This document shows positions 26,291 to 33,285 of a stretch of 41,356 nt of DNA, piece by piece (positions within the stretch are counted from its first letter, which is position 1; each line of letters begins with the position of its first letter). Origin of the DNA: Myxococcota bacterium (GTDB lineage: Bacteria > Myxococcota_A > Polyangia > Fen-1088); NCBI GenBank assembly GCA_025934105.1, contig JAICYS010000017.1, positions 1-41,356 of the forward strand. Reading direction: 5' to 3'. A program made the translations under genes and the position numbers. The notes under the pieces were generated by a model that saw only the letters and a list, made by a program, of their open reading frames with translations, ran no database searches and had not been told where the DNA came from.

Positions 26291-26316
26291 CACCAGATGC
26301 GCGCTGGTGCTAAGCT
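26291..26316 (+). promoter_or_regulatory. Palindrome plus -10-like hexamer before the VWA gene
   Basis: CACCAG (26291-26296) and CTGGTG (26304-26309) form a perfect 6-bp inverted repeat with a 7-base centre, immediately followed by TAAGCT (26311-26316), 9 bases before the ATG. The repeat covers the expected -35/spacer region, the position of a repressor operator. Confidence 0.4.
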
Positions 26317-26325
26317 GCGCCCGAG

Positions 26326-28458
26326 ATGAGGCCCGCCGCGCTCATCCCGGCCGCGTTGTTGCTGGGCCTCGCCGCGCCCGCCCGGGCGGACCAGCCGCAG
26401 CACGTCGTCATCGACGCGCGCGGTCCGCTGGCGCTGGTCGAAGTCACCCGCGCGGTGGTCCCCCCACCCGCCGAGCCCGGCAGCGGCACCGAGGCGCTGT
26501 TGGACCTGGCGCTGCCCGACGGCAGCGCGCTGGCGTCGGTCGAGGTGCTGGACGGCGGGCGCTGGCGCCGGATCGACGGCGGCGGCCCCGACGGCGCCCG
26601 CGCGGCCGAGATCTACCGCGCCGAGAGCGCCGCCCGGAACGTCACGCCCGCCGTCGAGCCCTTCGACCCCGACGCCACGGTCCGCCTCCGCCTGTTGCGT
26701 GGAGCCGGCAAGGGGCGCGCGCCCTTCACCGTGCGCACCCGCTTCGCGGTCATCCCCACGACCGGTGACGGCCGGATGAAGATCCGGTTCCCGGCGGCGA
26801 CGGAGCGGTTGCCGCCGCCGGCCGACGTCATCGTGCGCCTCCGCGGCCCGGCGGACGTGGAAATCGCCGGGGTGCGCACGGCGGCCGCCGGCGGCGACGT
26901 GGTCGGCCACGCCACGGCGCGCGCCGCCTGGGACGTCTCCTGGTCGCCGAGAGATCCGGCGCCGAGCGCGCCGGCGGCCGGCAAGCGCGAGGCCCCCGAA
27001 CGGGTCTCCGCGCCCGCCCGCGACGGGGTTCGCCGGGCAGACGCCGCGGCGGCCCAGGCGCTCATCGAGACCCGCGCGGCGGTGGCCAAGCTGTCGCCCG
27101 ACCAGACCGCGCTGGCCTTCCTGGCCCGGCGCCGCGCGTCGACGGCGACGGCGCTGCCGCCCAACGTGCTGTTCCTGGTCGATCGCTCGCGCAGCGTCGG
27201 GCTGCCGGGCCTGTCCGCCGAACGCGAGCTGGTCTGCGCCATCCTGGAGGCCCTGCCGCCCTCCACGCGGTTCAACGCCCTCTTCTTCGATCGCACGGCC
27301 ACGCCGCTGTTCCCGCTGCTGCGGCCGGCCACCCGCGAAGCCATCGAGGGGTTCGAGACCGAGATGGTGCCGGACCGGCTGCGGAACGGCACGGACCTGC
27401 CAGCGGCCTTGCGGGAAGCGGCCACCACCCTCCAGCGGCAGGTCGAGGCGTTCGGACCGCGCGCGCTGCTGGTGCTGGTGACGGACGGCGCGCTGGGCGA
27501 CGACGCCGACGGCCCCCTGCTGGACGGTGCGCTGGCCGCGCCGCCGGCGATCGATCTGACGGTGGCGGCGTTGACCATCCGGCCGCCCGACGACGAGCCC
27601 ATGGCGGCGGGCCCGCGCGAGGCGCTGCGCGCGCTGGCCGCCGACCGAGGCGGGGTCGCGCGCGAGCTGCGCAGCAACGAGATCCACGACGCGGTTCCGA
27701 CGCTGCTGGACGACCTGCAGCGGGGCGGCGACGTGGGTGGGCTGAAGCTGGTCGCCGACGGCACGGGCCGCAAGCTGGGCGCCACGCTGCCGCCGGGCGA
27801 AGCGCTGGCCGGGATCGTTCCCATCGCCGGCCCGGTCCCGCGCCAGGCCCGCCTGGAGGCGGTCGCGCGCGGGCGGCACCTGTCGATCGCGACCGCTCCC
27901 CAGCGCATCGACGCCGCCTGGCTGCGTCCCTGGATCGCGCCCGCCAAGCCCGCCCCGCGCCTGCTGACCGGCAGCTCGGTCGTCGCGCTGGTCGAGCCGG
28001 TCGCCCACCCCGCCCCGCCCCCCGAGGCCGCGCCCAAAGGCTCGATGGACCGGATGGTCGTGCGCAACGTCCTGTCGCTGGCGTACATGCCGCGCGCGCG
28101 GGCCTGCTACCTGAACCGCACCGGCGCCACCCCCGCCGACCGCGAGCTGACCGGCCGGGTGCGGCTGGCCATCGACCTCGTGCGCGGCGAGGTCGATCGG
28201 GCGACCGTCGTGTCGTCGACGCTGGGAAACGCGGCGATCGAGGCCTGCTTGCGCGAGAGCGCGTTCGCGATCGAGGTGCCGCGCGCCGCCCGCAGTGACG
28301 CGCCGGTCACCGCGGTGCTGAACATGAACTTTCGCCCGCGCACGCCCGCCCAGAAGAAGAGCGACGTCGACCTGGGCGCGGTGGGCGCCGAGATCGACAT
28401 GGTCATCGACGAGATGCGCCGCCGTGAAGCCGCGGACGCCGGCGCTCCGGACCCCTAG
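26326..28458 (+). CDS. Secreted VWA-domain protein with AgmX/PglI-type C-terminus
   Basis: A 710-residue exported protein with signal peptide (1-22). Residues about 25-205 form a beta-rich domain resembling the VIT-type domain that often precedes VWA. The VWA domain begins near 280 with an intact MIDAS: DRSRS (286-290), Thr356 and Asp387 in VTDG. A linker leads to an AgmX/PglI-type C-terminal domain (about 570-670) with MPRARACYLNRT, LTGRVRLAIDLVRGEVDRATVVSSTLG and IEACLRE, a module known from myxobacterial gliding-related proteins. It probably works in metal-dependent adhesion or complex assembly at the envelope. The start lies 9 bases after a -10-like TAAGCT. Confidence 0.8.
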   Translation: MRPAALIPAALLLGLAAPARADQPQHVVIDARGPLALVEVTRAVVPPPAEPGSGTEALLDLALPDGSALASVEVLDGGRWRRIDGGGPDGARAAEIYRAESAARNVTPAVEPFDPDATVRLRLLRGAGKGRAPFTVRTRFAVIPTTGDGRMKIRFPAATERLPPPADVIVRLRGPADVEIAGVRTAAAGGDVVGHATARAAWDVSWSPRDPAPSAPAAGKREAPERVSAPARDGVRRADAAAAQALIETRAAVAKLSPDQTALAFLARRRASTATALPPNVLFLVDRSRSVGLPGLSAERELVCAILEALPPSTRFNALFFDRTATPLFPLLRPATREAIEGFETEMVPDRLRNGTDLPAALREAATTLQRQVEAFGPRALLVLVTDGALGDDADGPLLDGALAAPPAIDLTVAALTIRPPDDEPMAAGPREALRALAADRGGVARELRSNEIHDAVPTLLDDLQRGGDVGGLKLVADGTGRKLGATLPPGEALAGIVPIAGPVPRQARLEAVARGRHLSIATAPQRIDAAWLRPWIAPAKPAPRLLTGSSVVALVEPVAHPAPPPEAAPKGSMDRMVVRNVLSLAYMPRARACYLNRTGATPADRELTGRVRLAIDLVRGEVDRATVVSSTLGNAAIEACLRESAFAIEVPRAARSDAPVTAVLNMNFRPRTPAQKKSDVDLGAVGAEIDMVIDEMRRREAADAGAPDP

Positions 28459-28628
28459 GCCGCCGCCGGGCGGCAGGTCAGATCGCCACCGCGATCGCTG
28501 CGAGCCGTTCGCACCGGCCCGAGCCCGGCCGGGAGCGCCGCCTCACCAGGCGACGGGCCTCCGGCGCGGAAGGCCGAAGATTCGTCCGCCGGGGGGGCAG
28601 TTCGACGGCGCTCGGCGCGGGACGGATC

Positions 28629-28634
28629 TAGAAT
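28629..28634 (+). promoter_or_regulatory. -10-like TAGAAT before the four-cysteine mini-protein
   Basis: TAGAAT matches the -10 consensus at five of six positions and is 9 bases before the ATG at 28644. No good -35 at 16-18 bases is visible, and no Shine-Dalgarno sequence is present. Confidence 0.45.
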
Positions 28635-28643
28635 ACGCGCGCC

Positions 28644-28907
28644 ATGGAAGAGACCGGGTTCGACCCCCATCGTCGCCTCTGCCCCGACGGCAGCTGCGTC
28701 GGCCTGATTGGCCCCGACGGGCGCTGCACCGTTTGCGCCCAGACAGAGTCCGCAGCCGCCGCGGAGGATCCGGAACCCGCCGCTCCCGCCGCTCCCTCCG
28801 AGGACGGATTCGACCCCAGCCGCCGCCTGTGCGAGGACGGCAGCTGCGTGGGTGTGATCGGCGCCGAGGGTGCCTGCACGGTCTGCGGGCAGAAGGCCGG
28901 CGCCTGA
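28644..28907 (+). CDS. Small protein with two tandem four-cysteine knuckles
   Basis: An 87-residue protein made of two copies of a 29-residue unit (5-33 and 55-83) that agree at 22 of 29 positions, joined by an Ala/Pro/Glu linker. Each unit reads GFDP-x-RRLC-x-DGSCVG, then a short turn and CTVC, giving C-x4-C-x9-C-x2-C spacing suited to binding one zinc or a similar metal. No signal peptide is seen. I do not recognise a named family. The GTG of the CoA-binding protein follows one base after the stop, so both belong to one operon. Confidence 0.75.
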   Translation: MEETGFDPHRRLCPDGSCVGLIGPDGRCTVCAQTESAAAAEDPEPAAPAAPSEDGFDPSRRLCEDGSCVGVIGAEGACTVCGQKAGA

Positions 28908-28908
28908 C

Positions 28909-29268
28909 GTGCCCAGCGTCGCGGTGGTGGGCGCCAGCAGCGCGCAGGAGAAATACGGCAACAAGGCGGTCCGGGCCTACCTGCGGCGCGGCTGGACGGT
29001 TTACCCCGTGAACCCGACCGAGCAGACGATCGAGGGGCTGCGCGTGTACAAGACGATCGCCGAGCTCCCCGACGGGGTCGAGCGGTTCACGGTGTACGTC
29101 CCGCCGGAGATCGGGTTGACGCTGCTGGACGCCATCAAGGCCAAGCACCCCAAAGAGCTGTTCATCAACCCCGGCGCCGAGAGCGACGAGCTGATCGCCC
29201 GCGCCGAGGCGCTGGGCCTCGACCCCATCCAGGCCTGCTCGATCGTCGAGATCGGCGAGCGTCCGTAG
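28909..29268 (+). CDS. CoA-binding domain protein (YccU-like)
   Basis: A 119-residue single-domain Rossmann protein. VAVVGASSAQEKYGNKAVRAYL (4-25), YPVNPTEQTIEGLRVYKTIAEL and LFINPGAESDELIARAEALGL are characteristic of the small CoA_binding_2/YccU group, related to succinyl-CoA synthetase alpha-subunit N-domains. Binding of CoA or a similar nucleotide is expected; the biological role is not known. The GTG at 28909 is preferred because it directly precedes the VAVVGAS strand and sits 1 base after the upstream stop. Confidence 0.85.
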   Translation: MPSVAVVGASSAQEKYGNKAVRAYLRRGWTVYPVNPTEQTIEGLRVYKTIAELPDGVERFTVYVPPEIGLTLLDAIKAKHPKELFINPGAESDELIARAEALGLDPIQACSIVEIGERP

Positions 29269-29430
29269 CCGCGCGCGCCCGCCTTGCCGGTCCGGCCGGC
29301 TTCGGAGGGCCGCCGGACGGCGTCGCGGCTGCGCTGCGGCCGGGCGATCGGCGTCCGGTCGCGCCGCGCGTCGGGGGCCGCCAGGCGCGTCCGCCCCTGG
29401 TTGCTGGTCGACTCGGGTGAGACGACGGAT

Positions 29431-29436
29431 TAAGCT
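29431..29436 (+). promoter_or_regulatory. -10-like TAAGCT before the cysteine operon
   Basis: TAAGCT lies 11 bases before the ATG of cysK and is followed by GC exactly as at 26311, giving the shared octamer TAAGCTGC upstream of two different transcription units. The 179-base gap before it also holds a GTCCGGC/GCCGGAC inverted repeat (29290-29318). Confidence 0.4.
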
Positions 29437-29447
29437 GCCGCGCCTCG

Positions 29448-30380
29448 ATGCCGGCTTATGCGGTCAACGGCATGCTCGACCTCATCGGGGGGACGCCGCT
29501 CGTGCGGCTGCGCCACCTGGTCGAACCGGGCATGGCCGACGTCTTCTGCAAGTGCGAGCAGTTCAACCCGGGCGGCTCGCTGAAAGACCGTGTCGCGCTG
29601 TCGATGATCGAGGCGGCCGAGAGCGAGGGGCGGATCACGCCCGGACAGTCGGTCATCGTCGAGCCGACCTCGGGCAACACCGGCGTGGGGCTGGCGGTGG
29701 TCTCGGCGGCCAAGCGCTACCGCCTGATCCTGACCATGCCCGACAACATGTCGCTGGAGCGGCGCGCGCTGCTGAAGGCCTACGGCGCCGAGCTGCACCT
29801 GACGCCGGCCGCGCAGGTCATGCGCGGCGCGCTCGAGCGCGCGACGGAGCTGGTGCGGGACACCCCCGGCGCCTTCATGCCGCAGCAGTTCAAGAACCCG
29901 GCCAACGTGGACGCCCACTTCCGCACCACCGGGCCCGAGATCGTCGCGCAGATGGGGAACCGCAGCCCGAACGCCTTCGTGCACGGCGTCGGCACCGGCG
30001 GCACCATCACCGGCGTGGGGCGCGTCTTGCGCGCGGCGCGCCCCGACGTGCGCATCGTGGCCGTCGAGCCCGACAAGAGCGCGGTCCTCTCGGGCGGCCC
30101 GCCCGGTGAGCACCGCATCGACGGGATCGGCGCCGGCTTCGTCCCCGAAATTCTGGACCGCTCGGTCCTGTCGGAGGTGCGCACCATCTCGGAGGCGGAC
30201 GCGCAGCGGACCAAGCTGGCGCTGGCCCGTCGGGAAGGGCTGCTGGTCGGCATTTCGGCCGGGGCCTCGGTGAAGATCGCGCTGGACGTCGCGCGCGAGC
30301 TGGGGCCGGGCAAGACGGTGGTGACGATCCTGTGCGACACCGGCGAGCGCTATTTCTCGTCGGACGCCTATTTCGAGTGA
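29448..30380 (+). CDS. cysK: Cysteine synthase (CysK-type, PLP-dependent)
   Basis: A 310-residue fold-type II PLP enzyme, expected to make L-cysteine from O-acetylserine and sulfide. The PLP lysine is Lys46 in NPGGSLKDR, the substrate loop is TSGNTG (74-79), the phosphate-binding loop GTGGTITG is near 183-190, and the end is VVTILCDTGERYFSSDAYFE-like, as in CysK. It is the first gene of a seven-gene operon; its stop overlaps the ATG of the E1-like gene (TGATG). A second, CysM-type enzyme is at 33282-34250, so this operon can serve both free sulfide and carrier-bound sulfur. Confidence 0.93.
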   Translation: MPAYAVNGMLDLIGGTPLVRLRHLVEPGMADVFCKCEQFNPGGSLKDRVALSMIEAAESEGRITPGQSVIVEPTSGNTGVGLAVVSAAKRYRLILTMPDNMSLERRALLKAYGAELHLTPAAQVMRGALERATELVRDTPGAFMPQQFKNPANVDAHFRTTGPEIVAQMGNRSPNAFVHGVGTGGTITGVGRVLRAARPDVRIVAVEPDKSAVLSGGPPGEHRIDGIGAGFVPEILDRSVLSEVRTISEADAQRTKLALARREGLLVGISAGASVKIALDVARELGPGKTVVTILCDTGERYFSSDAYFE

Positions 30381-31132
30381 TGGCGGTGATGAAGCCGGTT
30401 CGTGCCACGCCCGCCTCGGTCCTGATCCTGGGCGCGGGCGGGCTCGGCTGTCCGGCGGCGCTGGCTCTGGGCGCCGTAAGCCTGGCGCGCATCGGCATCT
30501 GCGACGACGACCGGGTCGACGTCAGCAACCTTCACCGCCAGGTGCTGTTCGGCGACCAGGACGTCGGCGCGCTGAAGGTCGACGCGTTCGCCCGCGCGAT
30601 GAGCCGGCGGTTTCCCAAGCTGGCCGTCGAGAAGCACGCCGTCCGGTTCGACGTCACGACCGCGGCCGAGCTGGCCGCGCTTTACGACGTCATCGTCGAC
30701 GGCACCGACAACTTCGCGGCCAAGTTCCTGGCCAACGACGCCGCCGTGCTGGCGGGGACGCCGCTGGTGCACGCGGCGGCGGTGGGCTGGGGCGGCCAGC
30801 TGACGACCGTGCCGGCGCGCGGCCGCCCCTGCTACCGGTGCCTGTTCGAAGAGCCGCCCGCCGCCGGCGTGGGGCCGTCGTGCGCCGAAGCCGGCGTCCT
30901 CGGCCCGGTTCCGGGAGTCCTGGGGGCGCTGGCCGGAGTCGAAGCCGCGCGCCTGGCGCGCCGTGAAACTCCGGCTTTCGCCGGGCGATTGGTCCAGTAT
31001 GATTCGCGGGCCATGTCGGTCCGGACCGTCCGGTTCAACCCCAATCCGTTATGCTCGGTCTGTTCGCCGGGGGCCCGCATCCGCGCGCTCTCGGCCGCCG
31101 AGTACGGACCCGAAGGCTGCATTTCCACATGA
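30380..31132 (+). CDS. E1-like adenylyltransferase (MoeB/ThiF/MoeZ type) lacking the N-terminal Arg-finger segment
   Basis: A 250-residue enzyme expected to adenylate the C-terminal glycine of the sulfur carrier at 32426. The nucleotide site is intact: GAGGLG (18-23), CDDDRVDVSNLHRQ (41-54), Lys66 and the catalytic Asp110 in DGTDNF. Zinc cysteines are CYRC (151-154) and CSVC (225-228), and Cys168 lies in SCAEAGVLG. Unlike MoeB and ThiF, the protein starts directly at the first Rossmann strand and has no RYxRQ helix, the source of the arginine finger. The frame upstream lies in cysK and does not supply one. Its stop overlaps the thrC ATG (ATGA). Confidence 0.88.
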   Translation: MAVMKPVRATPASVLILGAGGLGCPAALALGAVSLARIGICDDDRVDVSNLHRQVLFGDQDVGALKVDAFARAMSRRFPKLAVEKHAVRFDVTTAAELAALYDVIVDGTDNFAAKFLANDAAVLAGTPLVHAAAVGWGGQLTTVPARGRPCYRCLFEEPPAAGVGPSCAEAGVLGPVPGVLGALAGVEAARLARRETPAFAGRLVQYDSRAMSVRTVRFNPNPLCSVCSPGARIRALSAAEYGPEGCIST

Positions 31133-32409
31133 CCACCGCCGCTGTCACACAAAAGCCGTCCGCCCCGTTCGTCCGGGGTCTCAAGTGCCGCGAGTGCGGC
31201 TCGCACTACGACAAGGCCCCGGTGCACGTCTGCGAGATGTGCTTCGGCCCGCTGGAGGTCGACTACGACTACGACGCCATCGGCCAGGTGCTGACCCGGG
31301 CCACCATCGAGTCGCGCCCGCGCTCGATGTGGCGCTACGCGGAGCTGTTGCCGCTGGACGGACCGCCCGCCGTCGGGCAGGCCACCGGCCTGACCCCGCT
31401 GGTGCGCGCCGATCGCCTGGCCAAGCGCCTGGGCCTGAAGGAGGTCTGGGTCAAGAACGACGCCGTCAGCCACCCGACCCTCTCGTTCAAGGACCGCGTC
31501 GTCTCGGTGGCCGTGTCGAAGGCGATCGAGTTCGGCCTCCAGACGGTGGCCTGCGCGTCGACGGGGAACCTGGCCAACGCCACGGCCGCCCAGGCGGCCG
31601 CCGCCGGCCTGCCGTCGGTGATCCTGATTCCGTACGATCTCGAGCCGGCCAAGATCCTGGGGACCAGCATCTACGGCGCGCGGGTGGTCGGGGTGAAGGG
31701 GACCTACGACGACGTCAACCGGCTCTGCTCGGAGATCGCCGGCAAGTACGGGTGGGGCTTCGTCAACGTCAACCTGCGCCCGTTTTACGCCGAGGGCTCG
31801 AAGAGCTACGCCTACGAGATCGCCGAGCAGCTCGGCTGGCGGCTGCCCGCGCACGTGGTGGTGCCGATGGCCGGCGGCTCGCTGGTGACCAAGATCGGCA
31901 AAGCCTTCGGCGAGCTGGAGAAGCTGGGGCTGGTGGCGGCGCCGTCGCGCAAGACGCGCATCCACGGCGCCCAGTCGGCCGGATGCGCCCCCATCATCGA
32001 CATGGTGCTAGAGAACCGGGACCACGTCCGCCCTGTGAAGACGCCGACCGGCATCGCCAAGTCGCTGGCCATCGGGAACCCGGCCGACGGGTTCTACGCG
32101 CGGCAGACCATCATCGGCTCGGGCGGCTGGGCCGCCAAGCCCGACGACGCCGAGATCGTCGGGGCCATGCAGCTCCTGGCCGAGACGGAAGGCATCTTCA
32201 CCGAGACCGCCGGCGGCGTCACGCTGGGCGCCGCGCTGAAGCTGGTGCGGGGCGGCCAGATCGGCAAGGACGACGGCCCGGTGGTCATCTGCATCACCGG
32301 CAACGGCATGAAGACGCAGGACCCGCTGGTCGGCAAGCTGCCGCAGCCGGCGCTGATCGGCCCGCGGCTCAGCGATTTCGACGAGCTCTGGAACGCGACC
32401 TCAACGTAA
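31129..32409 (+). CDS. thrC: Threonine synthase
   Basis: A 426-residue PLP enzyme converting O-phosphohomoserine to threonine. The N-terminus has a four-cysteine zinc-ribbon (Cys20, Cys23, Cys35, Cys38: CREC and CEMC), seen in the bacterial ThrC subgroup. The PLP lysine is Lys121 in PTLSFKDR. ACASTGNLANATAAQAA and IGSGGW follow the fold-type II plan. The ATG at 31129 overlaps the E1 stop; a longer frame reaching back to 31051 lies within the E1 gene and adds no conserved sequence. Its place between the E1 and the sulfur carrier is notable, because its substrate is also a potential acceptor for carrier-bound sulfur. Confidence 0.92.
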   Translation: MTTAAVTQKPSAPFVRGLKCRECGSHYDKAPVHVCEMCFGPLEVDYDYDAIGQVLTRATIESRPRSMWRYAELLPLDGPPAVGQATGLTPLVRADRLAKRLGLKEVWVKNDAVSHPTLSFKDRVVSVAVSKAIEFGLQTVACASTGNLANATAAQAAAAGLPSVILIPYDLEPAKILGTSIYGARVVGVKGTYDDVNRLCSEIAGKYGWGFVNVNLRPFYAEGSKSYAYEIAEQLGWRLPAHVVVPMAGGSLVTKIGKAFGELEKLGLVAAPSRKTRIHGAQSAGCAPIIDMVLENRDHVRPVKTPTGIAKSLAIGNPADGFYARQTIIGSGGWAAKPDDAEIVGAMQLLAETEGIFTETAGGVTLGAALKLVRGGQIGKDDGPVVICITGNGMKTQDPLVGKLPQPALIGPRLSDFDELWNATST

Positions 32410-32410
32410 C

Positions 32411-32415
32411 AGGAG
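32411..32415 (+). promoter_or_regulatory. Shine-Dalgarno site of the sulfur-carrier gene
   Basis: AGGAG lies 10 bases before the ATG at 32426 in the 16-base gap after thrC. This is the only clear Shine-Dalgarno inside the operon; most other junctions overlap. Confidence 0.6.
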
Positions 32416-32425
32416 ACCACACGAC

Positions 32426-32713
32426 ATGGCCACCATCCGGATTCCGACGCCGCTTCGCAAGCTCACTCAGGGGAAGGAAGAGGTCAGCGCCACCGGCGGC
32501 ACGGTCGGCGCCCTGATCGCCAGCCTCGAGTCCCAGTACCCGGGCATCAAAGAGCGCATCTGCGACGACAGCGGCCAGGTCCGCCGGTTCGTGAACATCT
32601 TCGCGAACGACGAGGACATCCGCTTCCTCAAGAACCTCGACACGCCGGTGAAGGACACCGACGAGATCTCGATCGTGCCGGCCATCGCGGGCGGCTCGCG
32701 GTCGCCGGCCTGA
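32426..32713 (+). CDS. cysO: CysO-type ubiquitin-like sulfur carrier with a C-terminal propeptide
   Basis: A 95-residue MoaD/ThiS-fold protein closely patterned on Mycobacterium tuberculosis CysO: RIPTPLR, QYPGIKERI, RRFVNIFANDEDIRF (53-67) and SIVPAIAGG. CysO ends exactly at Gly-Gly. Here the Gly-Gly (89-90) is followed by SRSPA, so the carrier must be trimmed before its glycine can be adenylated and thiocarboxylated. A JAMM protease is encoded at the end of the operon. As thiocarboxylate it would donate sulfur to the CysM enzyme for cysteine synthesis. Confidence 0.9.
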   Translation: MATIRIPTPLRKLTQGKEEVSATGGTVGALIASLESQYPGIKERICDDSGQVRRFVNIFANDEDIRFLKNLDTPVKDTDEISIVPAIAGGSRSPA

Positions 32714-32718
32714 CCGTT

Positions 32719-33285
32719 TTGGACGCCGGCCAGGTCGCCCGCTACGCGCGGCAGATCGCGCTGCCCGAAGTCGGTCCCGAGGGGCAAGCCGCCATCTGCG
32801 GCGCGCGCGTGCTGATCGTGGGCGGCGACCTGGCGGCCGAGACCGCGCGCACCTACCTGGCCGCGGCGGGCGTCGGCGCCGTCGAGACGCGTGCGCGGTC
32901 GGTGGGCGACGGCGCCGCCTGGCTGGACGCGCTGGGGGGCGTCGATCTGGTGGTTCGCACCGACTTCGACGACGACGCGATGCTGGGCGCGGCCGCTCGC
33001 CTGGGGGTGCCGGTGGTCGTGGCGCGCGCCGAGCCGGACCGGGTCGACCTGCTGTCGTTTCCGCGGCGCGCCCCCGATCCCGGCGCGGAGCTCGACGTGC
33101 GGGCGCGACCGGCGCACGCGGCCGCCGACGGCGCCACCGGCGTGCTGGCCGGGACCCTGGCCGCCGCCGAGGCGCTGGCGACTCTGGTGCGTCACGACGC
33201 CGAGCAACGGACACGGTCGGCGCGGCATCTCCGCCTGCCTGTTGACGGCGGCGGCCCGCTGGCGCAAGACATTCCGCGCCGATGA
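32719..33285 (+). CDS. Degenerate E1-like protein (pseudo-E1) keeping the Arg-finger segment
   Basis: A 188-residue protein starting at TTG, 5 bases after the carrier gene. Its N-terminus RYARQIALPEVGPEGQ (8-23) is the classical E1 opening; Arg11 aligns with the MoeB arginine finger Arg14. After that the ThiF pattern decays: the glycine loop reads VGGDLAAET (34-42), the DxD and R/K residues are missing, the TDN motif is RTDFDDD (80-86), and there are no zinc cysteines. Length is about 60 residues shorter than MoeB. It is therefore unlikely to adenylate anything alone and may pair with the E1 at 30380. The reading frame is intact and overlaps cysM by ATGA, which argues against a simple pseudogene. 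Confidence 0.75.
   Translation: MDAGQVARYARQIALPEVGPEGQAAICGARVLIVGGDLAAETARTYLAAAGVGAVETRARSVGDGAAWLDALGGVDLVVRTDFDDDAMLGAAARLGVPVVVARAEPDRVDLLSFPRRAPDPGAELDVRARPAHAAADGATGVLAGTLAAAEALATLVRHDAEQRTRSARHLRLPVDGGGPLAQDIPRR

Noticed and set aside
22463..26293. A 1276-codon open frame on the minus strand running across rplC and rlmE
   Set aside because: Only its last 365 codons, the PBP7-type peptidase, look like a protein. The upstream part is antisense to rplC and rlmE and overlaps the HGSNAT-like gene in another frame.
29290..29318. GTCCGGC/GCCGGAC inverted repeat as an intrinsic terminator or riboswitch before cysK
   Set aside because: The loop is 15 bases, no U-tract follows, and I see no conserved riboswitch core. 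It is noted only as sequence structure.
31051..31128. An earlier start for threonine synthase
   Set aside because: The extra 26 residues lie inside the E1 gene and are not conserved-looking; the ATG at 31129 has the usual ATGA overlap.
32719..33285. Calling the second E1-like gene a pseudogene
   Set aside because: The frame is intact, overlaps its downstream neighbour by ATGA, and keeps the arginine-finger segment exactly where its partner lacks it, so decay is not the best explanation.
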